Positions 23,271 through 37,298 of a DNA stretch of 64,000 bases are shown piece by piece (within the stretch, counting starts at the first letter, position 1; each line of letters opens with the position of its first letter). The stretch comes from Eurosta solidaginis. Its lineage: Eukaryota > Arthropoda > Insecta > Diptera > Tephritidae. Under the pieces are notes generated by a model, which worked only from the letters and a program-made list of their open reading frames with translations, did not search any database and was not told where the DNA came from. The position numbers were made by a program, and so were the translations under genes. The stretch is taken from the NCBI RefSeq assembly GCF_040869045.1, contig NC_090320.1, positions 251,596,978 to 251,660,977 on the forward strand. The letters are read 5' to 3'.

Positions 23271-23805
23271 TTGAAACACAATGCCGAGCGATGACGATAT
23301 ACGCCGCGTCGGGCGATGACATTTTTCAAATTACGCCGAGACATTTCGTCTAATTAAAACACAATGACGGGCGAAATTGACGCTGTTTTTTCAGAGTGGC
23401 CATTATTTAGAAATAAAGATGAAAACAATTAAAACTTTTTTGATTCTCTGCTTTAGCACTTGACTGCTGAAACACGCCCAAAATGTTAATAAATTAACAA
23501 AATAAAACAAAAATGTTAAGAAATTAAATTAAAAATTATATGCAAAGAAAAAAAAAAAAAATTGTTTTTGGATATTATGTTTTCTTTTTTTATACTTAAA
23601 AACTTGAACAGCAGCAACCCTTGGGATGTTTGTTGTCATCGCCCGGCGGCGACGATAGAAATAAATCTATCGTCGAAAAATGACGTCGCGTAAATTTCGC
23701 TCTTGGCGTTCATTGTGTTCAACTTCATGTAATTATGGGGATTCTATTTTTGACACGGCGATGTTCGTCGCGTTTATTTCGCGGCGTCAGGGCATTGTGT
23801 TTCAA
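23271..23805. mobile_element. 535-bp TIR element, possible 9-bp target duplication
   Basis: The ends are TTGAAACACAATGCC and GGCATTGTGTTTCAA, exact inverted repeats, with CpG-rich subterminal regions (CGCCGCG, CGTCG). The flanks share TAAATGCTT on both sides (about 23264-23272 and 23808-23816), which could be a 9-bp target duplication as used by Mutator-like elements. The alignment with the TIR ends is not exact, so the superfamily is tentative. Confidence 0.65.
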
Positions 23806-25249
23806 GCTAAATGCTTTGGTTGCGTGCCCACGCTTTGACAACGCCATACGAAAAACAATGAAACGCCGTACTATATCTTTGCTTTGAAGCGACCCTTATG
23901 CATTTGTGTAAACAGCCTTAGAAGTGAAATTATTCCATGTATTTTGACTCTAATTTAAATAAATTTAGCTTTCCGTATGTTTCCGCATTGTTGCAGGCTA
24001 CAAATCTCCCAGTATTCTTATTTCCGCGGAAATATATGCAACTATTTCATCTGTAAATACCACAAAGCTTAATTAAACTATGAAATGCAACTCAGCTTGA
24101 AGTACTCTACGTACCAAAAATGCAACTCTAGACATGAGATTTGCATCAGGTGAGGGAGGCTGTTTGTAGTTTTGACGTTTATCGCTTAGTTGACACACTT
24201 GTATAGGTCCACTATGCGTTAGATCAGCTGTTTTGAAGACGTATCCGTAGACCCTTTTTATTTAGCCGCGTTTTGATATACGTTTATTTGGTGTTATTTG
24301 TAAAAGTTTTATGTCCCTATTACCATTTACAACTCAACTCTGTTTCAGTTGAAATTTTGCAATTTGGTATTACAGATTACAACTCAACCTGCCAAAAAAA
24401 AAATGGCGGTTGAAGTTGTCTAGTCCTACAACATTTTGTGGCATCACCGCTTCAACATTTTGTTGGTGTAGTTGTCAAAGACATCAAAACCTGACAACTG
24501 AAATTTTGCAGTTGTTTGGAAAAGAGGTAACGCTTTACAAGACGGTTTCCCACCTAATTTTTAACAAAAATTTTCAAAGTTGGTATCAAGAGACCCGTTT
24601 TGACCTCCGTTTTTAGAATCTGAAAGCAAAAATTAAAAATTTCATTTCTGTCATATCATTTCGTTTCAAATTTTCATGTGGTTGTTGTATTTTGTCAGAT
24701 TTTTTGTACACACCAAGGCAGAAAGGTGTTGGACCCAACCAGGGTTATTTTTACAAATCGCGGCCGGAGACCGCCAACGCAGAAAGGTGTTCTGTGCAAA
24801 AAAACTATGGATGGGGCCTCATATTTCGGACTCTCTCGGGGCCATTTTATGGGTTTTTGTAAATATATTTCGATAGAAATAAAATGTATAACTTCCGCTT
24901 TGGGATTCTTAAAACGGATGTCGAAACGCATCTTTTGATATCACCTTTGATACTTTTTGAAAACAATTAGATGAGTCACCCTTCTTATAAAACGTAGCCA
25001 GAAAAAACTTAAAAACATGTTTTCTAAGTGACGTAAGTGATTACATGCATTGCGCATGTAAACATTATTTTATGAGCAATTTTTACGCAATTTTTCTTCA
25101 GCTCTTGTTTTTTTCTCTCTTTCATTCGCTGTGCCAGTCAAGTGTGACGTATATGCGCAGAACGAAGCAATTTTGAATTCGTGAATGCACAATCTTCTGT
25201 GCGTGATCTATTATATGAGAAATCTTAGTGCGAAATTAATATATCAGTC
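23806..25249. other. Transposon debris and unassigned DNA
   Basis: Contains a Harbinger-family end fragment at about 24335-24505 (ACAACTCAACTC, then GGTATTACAGATTACAACTC). The rest was not recognised, including a GC-richer patch at 24700-24880. No convincing gene. Confidence 0.45.
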
Positions 25250-27135
25250 AGATGGCTAAGAAACTGCATACCTTATGGTTGAAATCCCTAGTGGCTCCTC
25301 CAAAACCCTTATCTCGTGTGTGTATAACCCACACACATATATGTCTGAAGCCTTTTTTTGACGTACTGTCTTTGTGTGTGTGGAGTATACCAATTTTGTA
25401 GTGTGTGGGGATTTCAATGTGAATCTGCTTTCTCGTGAATCGTTAAATTTCCTGGATTACGTTGCTTGTCTGGCCTCTCTGTTGTTAACAAGTATGTACC
25501 GACTAGATATGATAATAACTCTGTTCCCAGCTTACTTGACTACTTTTTAGTGTCTGATCTGTCTTTAGTATTCAAGTTTGACCAGTTTTCTTTTATTTCT
25601 GACCATGACCTAATTTTTTGCGCTCTTGATATTTTTGTTAACTCTACCCGCTTGAGTACAAGTACGTTTAGAGATTATAGAGCCCTTAACGTTGACTCGC
25701 TATTTGTACATCTTTCATGTATAAATTGGTCCGATTGTTATTGTTTCTCGTCCGTTGATGACAAGCTAAACTTTCTCAGCTCCAATTTACTAAATGTGTT
25801 TAATTTTCATGTTCCTATTCGTGTATGTAAACCCAACTCTCCGTCCTGCCCGTGGTTCAACAGAAGATTTCTGGTATCACTTAAAACAAGGAATAAGTTG
25901 CGATCTCAATCGAAGGATCCAACGCCACAAACCTGGGAACTATTTCGATGCGCTAAAAATAATGCTACAGTAGTTATCAAAAGCGAGAAGCGCTCGTTCT
26001 ATTCGGCCGGGCTGGATCCCTCTCTCCTCTCAAATATTCTTTGGCAAAAACTGAAGAGCTTGCGGGTATATTGCCGTGATGTCTCCGACTGTAAGCTGAG
26101 CGCAGATTTGCTAAACAATGCCTTTATTAAAGATTATTCTCCTTCTGCCAACCAAGCCCCGCCCATTTCATGTTATTCGTCTGTTTATGTTGGTTTACCG
26201 TTCGAATTTGTATCTGTATCCGAGTGTGATGTGATTAGATCAGTTCTCAAAATTAAATGTAATGCTACTGGTGAGGATGGTATACCAATCAAATTTATTA
26301 ACATTTTACTACCATTTATTGTTGGTACCTTAATCCACATTATCAATCACGCCATCACAACCTCTTGCTTTCCATCCTTGTGGAAAATTGCGTCTGTGCG
26401 ACCAGAAGCGAAAACAAAATCTGCGTACAGCCCCAGTGATTTCCGTCCAATTAGCAGCTTGTCTGCCTTGTCAAAAGTCTTTGAGCGTCTTCTGTATGAT
26501 CAAATTAACATACATACCCATAGTAATGGTTTGATTTCCCCATACCTATCTGGTTTCAAGTCTGGGCGAAGTTGCTCCACTGCCATGTTAAAAATCTCGG
26601 ATGATATTCGCGGTTCATTTGATAAAAATCAGCTGACCCTGCTTTGTCTACTTGACTTTACAAAAGCCTTTGATTCTGATAAACATTTATTACTATGCTA
26701 AGCTAGGTAGGTACTTTGGGTTTAGTGGAAATTCAGTCAAGCTTATGCGAAGTTAACTTATGGTAGGTGTCAAAGAGTAATGACCAGTACTGATATCTCT
26801 GGACTAGAAGTACTTACTTCTGGTGTTCCACAAGGCTCAATAACTGGCCCTCTTCTCTTTAGCGTGTTTATTAACGAGATATTTTCGTCTGGCAACTATG
26901 TAAGTCTTCATGCCTATGCTGATGATATTCAGCTGTACAATAATTGATAATATTGATACCCTTACCCAAAAGTTTAACACTGATATGGTGTCGATTACGA
27001 ACTGGGCTGGAAGCAATAGTTTGCTCCTGAATCCCAATAAATCTTTTGCCCTGCCTATTGCGAAAAAGAGGTTGCAAAGTGATGCCTTTGCAGATTGTTA
27101 GTAAAATTACTAACCCTGGCTTCGTGATTAATTCT
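25250..27135 (+). pseudogene. Non-LTR retrotransposon, endonuclease C-terminus and reverse transcriptase, broken
   Basis: From left to right there are endonuclease pieces (MVEIPSGSSK; VCGDFNVNLLSR), then from about 25466 a 411-residue open frame with the end of the endonuclease (SLLDYFLVSDL, FISDHDLIFC) and the reverse transcriptase (NATGEDGIP, DFRPISSLSALSKVFERLLY, LDFTKAFDS). Frameshifts or stops near 25460, 26700 and 26940 break it. The active-site YADD is still readable at 26915-26926, after GVPQGS. YADDIQLY and the overall layout fit the jockey/CR1-like superfamily. It is cut off by the satellite at about 27135, without a 3' tail. Confidence 0.85.
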
Positions 27136-29482
27136 AACAATTCAACAGCACAAATTAACTGTGCAAATATATAAAGAAATCTCATGGAAATTTACTGCTG
27201 AAAGAGCCAAATGTTTCAAAATATTTTCGTTGTAACCATTTCCTGAAAACGAGAAGTTTCTACTCATTGTACAAATATCAGCCTTTCTCAATTCAATAGC
27301 ACAAATTAACTGTGCAAATATATGAGGAAATCCATGGAAATTTACTGTTGAAAAAGCCAAGTGTATTAAAATATTTTCTTTGTGCCCATTTCCTGAAATC
27401 TAGAAGTTTCTACTTATTGTACAAATATAAACCTTTCTCAATTCAATAACACAAATTAACTGGGCAATTATATTAAGAAATCCATGGAAGTTTACTCTTA
27501 AAAAAGCCAAGTGTATCAAAATATTTTCGTTGTGCCCATTTCCTGAAATCTAGAAGTTTCTACTTATTGTACAAATATCAGCCTTCCTCAATTCAATAGC
27601 ACAAATTAACTGGGCAATTATATAAACAAATCACATGGAAATTTACTGTTAAAAAAGCCAAGTGTATCAAAATATTTTCGTTGTGCCAATTTCCTGAAAT
27701 CGAGAAGTATCTACTTGTTGTACAAATATAAACCTTCCTCAATTCAATAGCACAAATTAACTGGGCAATTATATAAACAAATCACATGGAAATTTGCTGC
27801 TGAAGAAGCCAAGTGTATCAAAATATTTTCGTTGTGCCAATTTCCTGAAATCGAGAAGTTTCTACTTGTTGTACAAATATCAACTTTTCTCAATTCAATA
27901 GCACAAATTAACTGGGCAATTAGGTTAAGAAATCCATGGAAGTTTACTCTTAAAAAAGCCAAGTGTATCAAAATATTTTCGCTGTGCCCATTTCCTGAAA
28001 TCTAGAAGTTTCTGCTTATTGTACAAATACCAGCCTTCCTCAATTCAATAGCACAAATTAACTGGGCAATTATATAAACAAATCACATGGAAATTTGCAG
28101 CTGAAAAAGCCAAGTGTATCAAAATATTTTCGTTGTGCCCATTTCCTGAAATCGAGAAGTTTCTACTTATTGTGCAAATATCAAGCTTTCTCAATTCAAT
28201 AGCACAAATTAACTGTGCAAATATATAAAGAAATCCATGGAAATTTACTGTTAAAAAAGCCAGGCGTATCAAAATATTTTCGTTGTGGCAATTTCCTGAA
28301 ATCAAGAAGTTTCTACTTGTTGTACAAATATCAACCTTTCTCAATTCAATAGCACAAATTAACTGTGCAAATATATAAAGAAGTCCATGAAAATTTACTG
28401 TTAAAAAAGCCAGGCGTATCAAAATATTTTCGTTGTGGCAATTTCCTGAAATCAAGAAGTTTAGACTTGTTGTACAAATATCAACTTTTCTCAATTCAAT
28501 AGCACAAATTAACTGTGCAAATATATAAAGAAATCCATGGAAACATACTGTTAAAAAAGCCAGGCCTATCAAAATATTTTCGTTGTGGCAATTTCCTGAA
28601 ATCAAGAAGTTTCTACTTGTTTTACAAATAACAACCTTTCTCAATTCAATAGCACAAATTAACTGTGCAAATATATAAAGAAGTCCATGGAAATTTACTG
28701 TTGAAAAAGCCAAGTGTATCAAAATATTTTCGTTGTGCTAATTTCCTGAAATCGAGAAGTATCTACTTGTTGTACAAATATAAACCTTTTTCAATTCAAT
28801 AGCACAAATTAACTATGCAAATATATAAAGAAATCTATGGAAATTTACTCTTAAAAAAGCCAAGTGTATCAAAATATTTTCGTTGTGGCAATTTCCTGAA
28901 ATCAAGAAGTTTCTACTAGTTGTACAAATATCAACCTTTCTCAATTCAATAGCACAAATTAACTGTGCAAATATATAAAGAAATCCATGGAAATTTACTG
29001 TTAAAAAAGCCAAGTGTATCAAAATATTTTCATTGTGGCAATTTCCTGAAATCGAGAAGTATCTACTTGTTGTACAAATATAAACCTTTCTCAATTCAAT
29101 AGCACAAATTAACGGTGCAAATATATAAAGAAATCCATGGAAATTTACTCTTAAAAAAACCAAGTGTATCAAAATATTTTCGTTGTGTCCATTTCCTGAA
29201 ATCTAGAAGTTTCTACTTATTGTACAAATATCAGCCTTCCTCAATTCAATAGCACAAATTAACTGGGCAATTATATAAACAAATCACATGGAAATTTACT
29301 GTTAAAAAAGCCAAGTGTGTCAAAATATTTTCGTTGTGCCAATTTCCTGAAATCAAGAAGTTTCTACTTGTTGTACAAATATCAACCTTTCTCAATTCAA
29401 TAGCACAAATTAACTGTGCAAATATATAAAGAAATCCATGGAAATTTACTCTTAAAAAAAGCCAAGTGTATCATAATATTTT

Positions 29483-32400
29483 CGTAGTGGCAATTTCCTG
29501 AAATCGAGAAGATTCTACTTGTTGTACAAATATCAACCTTTCTCAATTCAATAGCACAAATTAACTGTGCAAATATATAAGGAAATCCATGGAAATTTAC
29601 TGTTGAAAAAGCCAAGTGTATCAAAATATTTTCATTGTGCCAATTTCCTGAAATCGAGAAGTATCTACTTGTTGTACAAATATAAAACTTTCTCAATTCC
29701 ATAGCACAAATTAACTGTGCAAATATATAAAGAAATCCATGGAAATTTACTGTTGAAAAAGCCAAGTGTATCAAAATATTTTCGTTGTGGCAATTTCCTG
29801 AAATCAAGAAGTTTCTACTAGTTGTACAAATATCAACCTTTCTCAATTCAATAGCACAAATTAACTGTGCAAATATATAAAGAAATCCATGGAAATTTAC
29901 TGTTAAAAAAGCCAAGTGTATCAAAATATTTTCATTGTGGCAATTTCCTGAAATCGAGAAGTATCTACTTGTTGTACAAATATAAACCTTTCTCAATTCA
30001 ATAGCACAAATTAACGGTGCAAATATATAAAGAAATCCATGGAAATTTACTCTTAAAAAAACCAAGTGTATCAAAATATTTTCGTTGTGTCCATTTCCTG
30101 AAATCTAGAAGTTTCTACTTATTGTACAAATATCAGCCTTCCTCAATTCAATAGCACAAATTAACTGGGCAATTATATAAACAAATCACTTGGAAATTTA
30201 CTGTTAAAAAAGCCAAGTGTGTCAAAATATTTTCGTTGTGCCAATTTCCTGAAATCAAGAAGTTTCTACTTGTTGTACAAATATCAACCTTTCTCAATTC
30301 AATAGCACAAATTAACTGTGCAAATATATAAAGAAATCCATGGAAATTTACTCTTAAAAAAAGCCAAGTGTATCATAATATTTTCCTAGTGGCAATTTCC
30401 TGAAATCGAGAAGTTTCTACTTGTTGTACAAATATCAACCTTTCTCAATTCAATAGCACAAATTAACTGTGCAAATATATAAAGAAATCCATGGAAATTT
30501 ACTCTTAAAAAAAGCCAAGTGTATCATAATATTTTCGTAGTGGCAATTTCCTGAAATCGAGAAGATTCTACTTGTTGTACAAATATCAACCTTTCTCAAT
30601 TCAATAGCACAAATTAACTGTGCAAATATATAAAGAAGTCCATGGAAATTTACTTTTAAAAAAGCCAGGCGTATCAAAATATTTTCGTTGTGGCAATTTC
30701 CTGAAATCAAGAAGTTTCTACTAGTTGTACAAATATCAACCTTTCTCAATTCAATAGCACAAATTAACTGTGCAAATATATAAAGAAATCCATGGAAATT
30801 TACTGTTAAAAAAGCCAAGTGTATCAAAATATTTTCATTGTGGCAATTTCCTGAAATCGAGAAGTATCTACTTGTTGTACAAATATAAACCTTTCTCAAT
30901 TCAATAGCACAAATTAACGGTGCAAATATATAAAGAAATCCATGGAAATTTACTCTTAAAAAAACCAAGTGTATCAAAATATTTTCGTTGTGTCCATTTC
31001 CTGAAATCTTGAAGTTTCTACTTATTGTACAAATATCAGCCTTCCTCAATTCAATAGCACAAATTAACTGGGCAATTATATAAACAAATCACATGGAAAT
31101 TTACTGTTAAAAAAGCCAAGTGTGTCAAAATATTTTCGTTGTGCCAATTTCCTGAAATCAAGAAGTTTCTACTTGTTGTACAAATATCAACCTTTCTCAA
31201 TTCAATAGCACAAATTAACTGTGCAAATATATAAAGAAATCCATGGAAATTTACTCTTAAAAAAAGCCAAGTGTATCATAATATTTTCGTAGTGGCAATT
31301 TCCTGAAATCGAGAAGATTCTACTTGTTGTACTAATATCAACCTTTCTCAATTCAAAAGCACAAATTAACTGTGCAAATATATAAGGAAATCCATGGAAA
31401 TTTACTGTTGAAAAAGCCAAGTGTATCAAAATATTTTCATTGTGCCAATTTCCTGAAATCGAGAAGTATCTACTTGTTGTACAAATATAAAACTTTCTCA
31501 ATTCCATAGCACAAATTAACTGTGCAAATATATAAAGAAGTCCATGGAAATTTACTGTTAAAAAAGCCAAGTGTATCAAAATATTTTCGTTGTACCAATT
31601 TTTCTGAAATCGAGAAGTATCTACTTGTTGAACAAATAACAACCTTTCTCAATTCAATAGCACAAATTAACTGTGCAAATATATAAAGAAGTCCATGGAA
31701 ATTTACTGTTGAAAAAGCCAAGTGTATCAAAATATTTTCGTTGTGCTAATTTCCTGAAATCGAGAAGTATCTACTTGTTGTACAAATATAAACCTTTTTC
31801 AATTCAATAGCACAAATTAACTATGCAAATATATAAAGAAATCCATGGAAATTTACTCTTAAAAAAGCCAAGTGTATCAAAATATTTTCGTTGTGGCAAT
31901 TTCCTGAAATCAAAACGTTTCTACTTGTTGTACAAATATCAACCTTTCTCAATTCAATAGCACAAATTAACTGTGCAAATATATAAAGAAGTCCATGGAA
32001 ATTTACTGTTAAAAAAGCCAGGCGTATCAAAATATTTTCGTTTTGGCAATTTCCTGAAATCAAGAAGTTTCTACTTGTTGTACAAATATCAACCTTTCTC
32101 AATTCAATAGCACAAATTAACTGTGCAAATATATAAAGAAATCCATGGAAATTTACTGTTAAAAAAGCCAAGTGTATCAAAATATTTTCGTTGTACCAAT
32201 TTTTCTGAAATCGAGAAGTATCTACTTGTTGAACAAATAACAACCTTTCTCAATTCAATAGCACAAATTAACTGTGCAAATATATAAAGAAGTCCATGGA
32301 AATTTACTGTTGAAAAAGCCAAGTGTATCAAAATATTTTCGTTGTGCTAATTTCCTGAAATCGAGAAGTATCTACTTGTTGTACAAATATAAACCTTTTT

Positions 32401-33390
32401 CAATTCAATAGCACAAATTAACTATGCAAATATATAAAGAAATCCATGGAAATTTACTCTTAAAAAAGCCAAGTGTGTCAAAATATTTTCGTTGTGCCAA
32501 TTTCCTGAAATCAAGAAGTTTCTACTTGTTGTACAAATATGAACCTTTCTCAATTCAATAGCACAAATTAACTGTGCAAATATATAAAGAAATCCATGGA
32601 AATTTACTCTTAAAAAAAGCCAAGTGTATCATAATATTTTCGTAGTGGCAATTTCCTGAAATCGAGAAGATTCCACTTGTTGTACAAATATCAACCTTTC
32701 TCAATTCAATAGCACAAACTAACTGTGCAAATATATAAGGAAATCCATGGAAATTTACTGTTGAAAAAGCCAAGTGTATCAAAATATTTTCATTGTGCCA
32801 ATTTCCTGAAATCGAGAAGTATCTACTTGTTGTACAAATATAAAACTTTCTCAATTCCATAGCACAAATTAACTGTGCAAATATATAAAGAAGTCCATGG
32901 AAATTTACTGTTAAAAAAGCCAAGTGTATCAAAATATTTTCGTTGTACCAATTTTTCTGAAATCGAGAAGTATCTACTTGTTGTACAAATAACAACCTTT
33001 CTCAATTCAATAGCACAAATTAACTGTGCAAATATATAAAGAAGTCCATGGAAATTTACTTTTGAAAAAGCCAAGTGTATCAAAATATTTTCGTTGTGCT
33101 AATTTCCTGAAATCGAGAAGTATGTACTTGTTGTACAAATATAAACCTTTTTCAATTCAATAGCACAAATTAACTATGCAAATATATAAAGAAATCCATG
33201 GAAATTTACTCTTAAAAAAGCCAAGTGTATCAAAATATTTTCGTTGTGGCAATTTCCTGAAATCAAGAAGTTTCTACTTGTTGTCAAATATCAACCTTTC
33301 TCAATTCAATAGCACAAATTAACTGTGCAAATATATAAAGAAGTCCATGGAAATTTACTGTTAAAAAAGCCAGGCGTATCAAAATATTTT
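29483..33390. repeat. 3,908-bp segmental duplication in satellite, copy 1
   Basis: Every diagnostic variant in this stretch recurs exactly 3,908 bp to the right, for example the CGTAGTGG variant at 29483 and 33391 and the GGCGTATC variant at 33373 and 37281. The length is 26 monomers plus 8 bp, the excess coming from 151-bp monomers. The junction at about 33385-33392 joins one monomer class to another within AATATTTTCGT, as expected for unequal crossing-over. Confidence 0.88.
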
Positions 33391-36300
33391 CGTAGTGGCA
33401 ATTTCCTGAAATCGAGAAGATTCCACTTGTTGTACAAATATCAACCTTTCTCAATTCAATAGCACAAACTAACTGTGCAAATATATAAGGAAATCCATGG
33501 AAATTTACTGTTGAAAAAGCCAAGTGTATCAAAATATTTTCATTGTGCCAATTTCCTGAAATCGAGAAGTATCTACTTGTTGTACAAATATAAAACTTTC
33601 TCAATTCCATAGCACAAATTAACTGTGCAAATATATAAAGAAATCCATGGAAATTTACTGTTGAAAAAGCCAAGTGTATCAAAATATTTTCGTTGTGGCA
33701 ATTTCCTGAAATCAAGAAGTTTCTACTAGTTGTACAAATATCAACCTTTCTCAATTCAATAGCACAAATTAACTGTGCAAATATATAAAGAAATCCATGG
33801 AAATTTACTGTTAAAAAAGCCAAGTGTATCAAAATATTTTCATTGTGGCAATTTCCTGAAATCGAGAAGTATCTACTTGTTGTACAAATATAAACCTTTC
33901 TCAATTCAATAGCACAAATTAACGGTGCAAATATATAAAGAAATCCATGGAAATTTACTCTTAAAAAAACCAAGTGTATCAAAATATTTTCGTTGTGTCC
34001 ATTTCCTGAAATCTAGAAGTTTCTACTTATTGTACAAATATCAGCCTTCCTCAATTCAATAGCACAAATTAACTGGGCAATTATATAAACAAATCACTTG
34101 GAAATTTACTGTTAAAAAAGCCAAGTGTGTCAAAATATTTTCGTTGTGCCAATTTCCTGAAATCAAGAAGTTTCTACTTGTTGTACAAATATCAACCTTT
34201 CTCAATTCAATAGCACAAATTAACTGTGCAAATATATAAAGAAATCCATGGAAATTTACTCTTAAAAAAAGCCAAGTGTATCATAATATTTTCCTAGTGG
34301 CAATTTCCTGAAATCGAGAAGTTTCTACTTGTTGTACAAATATCAACCTTTCTCAATTCAATAGCACAAATTAACTGTGCAAATATATAAAGAAATCCAT
34401 GGAAATTTACTCTTAAAAAAAGCCAAGTGTATCATAATATTTTCGTAGTGGCAATTTCCTGAAATCGAGAAGATTCTACTTGTTGTACAAATATCAACCT
34501 TTCTCAATTCAATAGCACAAATTAACTGTGCAAATATATAAAGAAGTCCATGGAAATTTACTTTTAAAAAAGCCAGGCGTATCAAAATATTTTCGTTGTG
34601 GCAATTTCCTGAAATCAAGAAGTTTCTACTAGTTGTACAAATATCAACCTTTCTCAATTCAATAGCACAAATTAACTGTGCAAATATATAAAGAAATCCA
34701 TGGAAATTTACTGTTAAAAAAGCCAAGTGTATCAAAATATTTTCATTGTGGCAATTTCCTGAAATCGAGAAGTATCTACTTGTTGTACAAATATAAACCT
34801 TTCTCAATTCAATAGCACAAATTAACGGTGCAAATATATAAAGAAATCCATGGAAATTTACTCTTAAAAAAACCAAGTGTATCAAAATATTTTCGTTGTG
34901 TCCATTTCCTGAAATCTTGAAGTTTCTACTTATTGTACAAATATCAGCCTTCCTCAATTCAATAGCACAAATTAACTGGGCAATTATATAAACAAATCAC
35001 ATGGAAATTTACTGTTAAAAAAGCCAAGTGTGTCAAAATATTTTCGTTGTGCCAATTTCCTGAAATCAAGAAGTTTCTACTTGTTGTACAAATATCAACC
35101 TTTCTCAATTCAATAGCACAAATTAACTGTGCAAATATATAAAGAAATCCATGGAAATTTACTCTTAAAAAAAGCCAAGTGTATCATAATATTTTCGTAG
35201 TGGCAATTTCCTGAAATCGAGAAGATTCTACTTGTTGTACTAATATCAACCTTTCTCAATTCAAAAGCACAAATTAACTGTGCAAATATATAAGGAAATC
35301 CATGGAAATTTACTGTTGAAAAAGCCAAGTGTATCAAAATATTTTCATTGTGCCAATTTCCTGAAATCGAGAAGTATCTACTTGTTGTACAAATATAAAA
35401 CTTTCTCAATTCCATAGCACAAATTAACTGTGCAAATATATAAAGAAGTCCATGGAAATTTACTGTTAAAAAAGCCAAGTGTATCAAAATATTTTCGTTG
35501 TACCAATTTTTCTGAAATCGAGAAGTATCTACTTGTTGAACAAATAACAACCTTTCTCAATTCAATAGCACAAATTAACTGTGCAAATATATAAAGAAGT
35601 CCATGGAAATTTACTGTTGAAAAAGCCAAGTGTATCAAAATATTTTCGTTGTGCTAATTTCCTGAAATCGAGAAGTATCTACTTGTTGTACAAATATAAA
35701 CCTTTTTCAATTCAATAGCACAAATTAACTATGCAAATATATAAAGAAATCCATGGAAATTTACTCTTAAAAAAGCCAAGTGTATCAAAATATTTTCGTT
35801 GTGGCAATTTCCTGAAATCAAAACGTTTCTACTTGTTGTACAAATATCAACCTTTCTCAATTCAATAGCACAAATTAACTGTGCAAATATATAAAGAAGT
35901 CCATGGAAATTTACTGTTAAAAAAGCCAGGCGTATCAAAATATTTTCGTTTTGGCAATTTCCTGAAATCAAGAAGTTTCTACTTGTTGTACAAATATCAA
36001 CCTTTCTCAATTCAATAGCACAAATTAACTGTGCAAATATATAAAGAAATCCATGGAAATTTACTGTTAAAAAAGCCAAGTGTATCAAAATATTTTCATT
36101 GTGGCAATTTCCTGAAATCGAGAAGTATCTACTTGTTGTACAAATATAAACCTTTCTCAATTCAATAGCACAAATTAACTGTACAAATATATAAAGAAAT
36201 CCATGGAAATTTACTCTTAAAAAAACCAAGTGTATCAAAATATTTTCGTTGTGTCCATTTCCTGAAATCTAGAAGTTTCTACTTATTGTACAAATATCAG

Positions 36301-37298
36301 CCTTCCTCAATTCAATAGCACAAATTAACTGGGCAATTATATAAACAAATCACATGGAAATTTACTGTTAAAAAAGCCAAGTGTGTCAAAATATTTTCGT
36401 TGTGCCAATTTTCTGAAATCAAGAAGTTTCTACTTGTTGTACAAATATCAACCTTTCTCAATTCAATAGCACAAATTAACTGTGCAAATATATAAAGAAA
36501 TCCATGGAAATTTACTCTTAAAAAAAGCCAAGTGTATCATAATATTTTCGTAGTGGCAATTTCCTGAAATCGAGAAGATTCCACTTGTTGTACAAATATC
36601 AACCTTTCTCAATTCAATAGCACAAACTAACTGTGCAAATATATAAGGAAATCCATGGAAATTTACTGTTGAAAAAGCCAAGTGTATCAAAATATTTTCA
36701 TTGTGCCAATTTCCTGAAATCGAGAAGTATCTACTTGTTGTACAAATATAAAACTTTCTCAATTCCATAGCACAAATTAACTGTGCAAATATATAAAGAA
36801 GTCCATGGAAATTTACTGTTAAAAAAGCCAAGTGTATCAAAATATTTTCGTTGTACCAATTTTTCTGAAATCGAGAAGTATCTACTTGTTGTACAAATAA
36901 CAACCTTTCTCAATTCAATAGCACAAATTAACTGTGCAAATATATAAAGAAGTCCATGGAAATTTACTTTTGAAAAAGCCAAGTGTATCAAAATATTTTC
37001 GTTGTGCTAATTTCCTGAAATCGAGAAGTATGTACTTGTTGTACAAATATAAACCTTTTTCAATTCAATAGCACAAATTAACTATGCAAATATATAAAGA
37101 AATCCATGGAAATTTACTCTTAAAAAAGCCAAGTGTATCAAAATATTTTCGTTGTGGCAATTTCCTGAAATCAAGAAGTTTCTACTTGTTGTCAAATATC
37201 AACCTTTCTCAATTCAATAGCACAAATTAACTGTGCAAATATATAAAGAAGTCCATGGAAATTTACTGTTAAAAAAGCCAGGCGTATCAAAATATTTT
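33391..37298. repeat. 3,908-bp segmental duplication in satellite, copy 2
   Basis: Direct tandem copy of 29483-33390. It is nearly identical throughout except for a two-monomer patch (about 36098-36380 here, 32190-32470 in copy 1), where the two copies carry different monomer classes at unchanged offset. That pattern fits gene conversion after the duplication. Confidence 0.88.
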
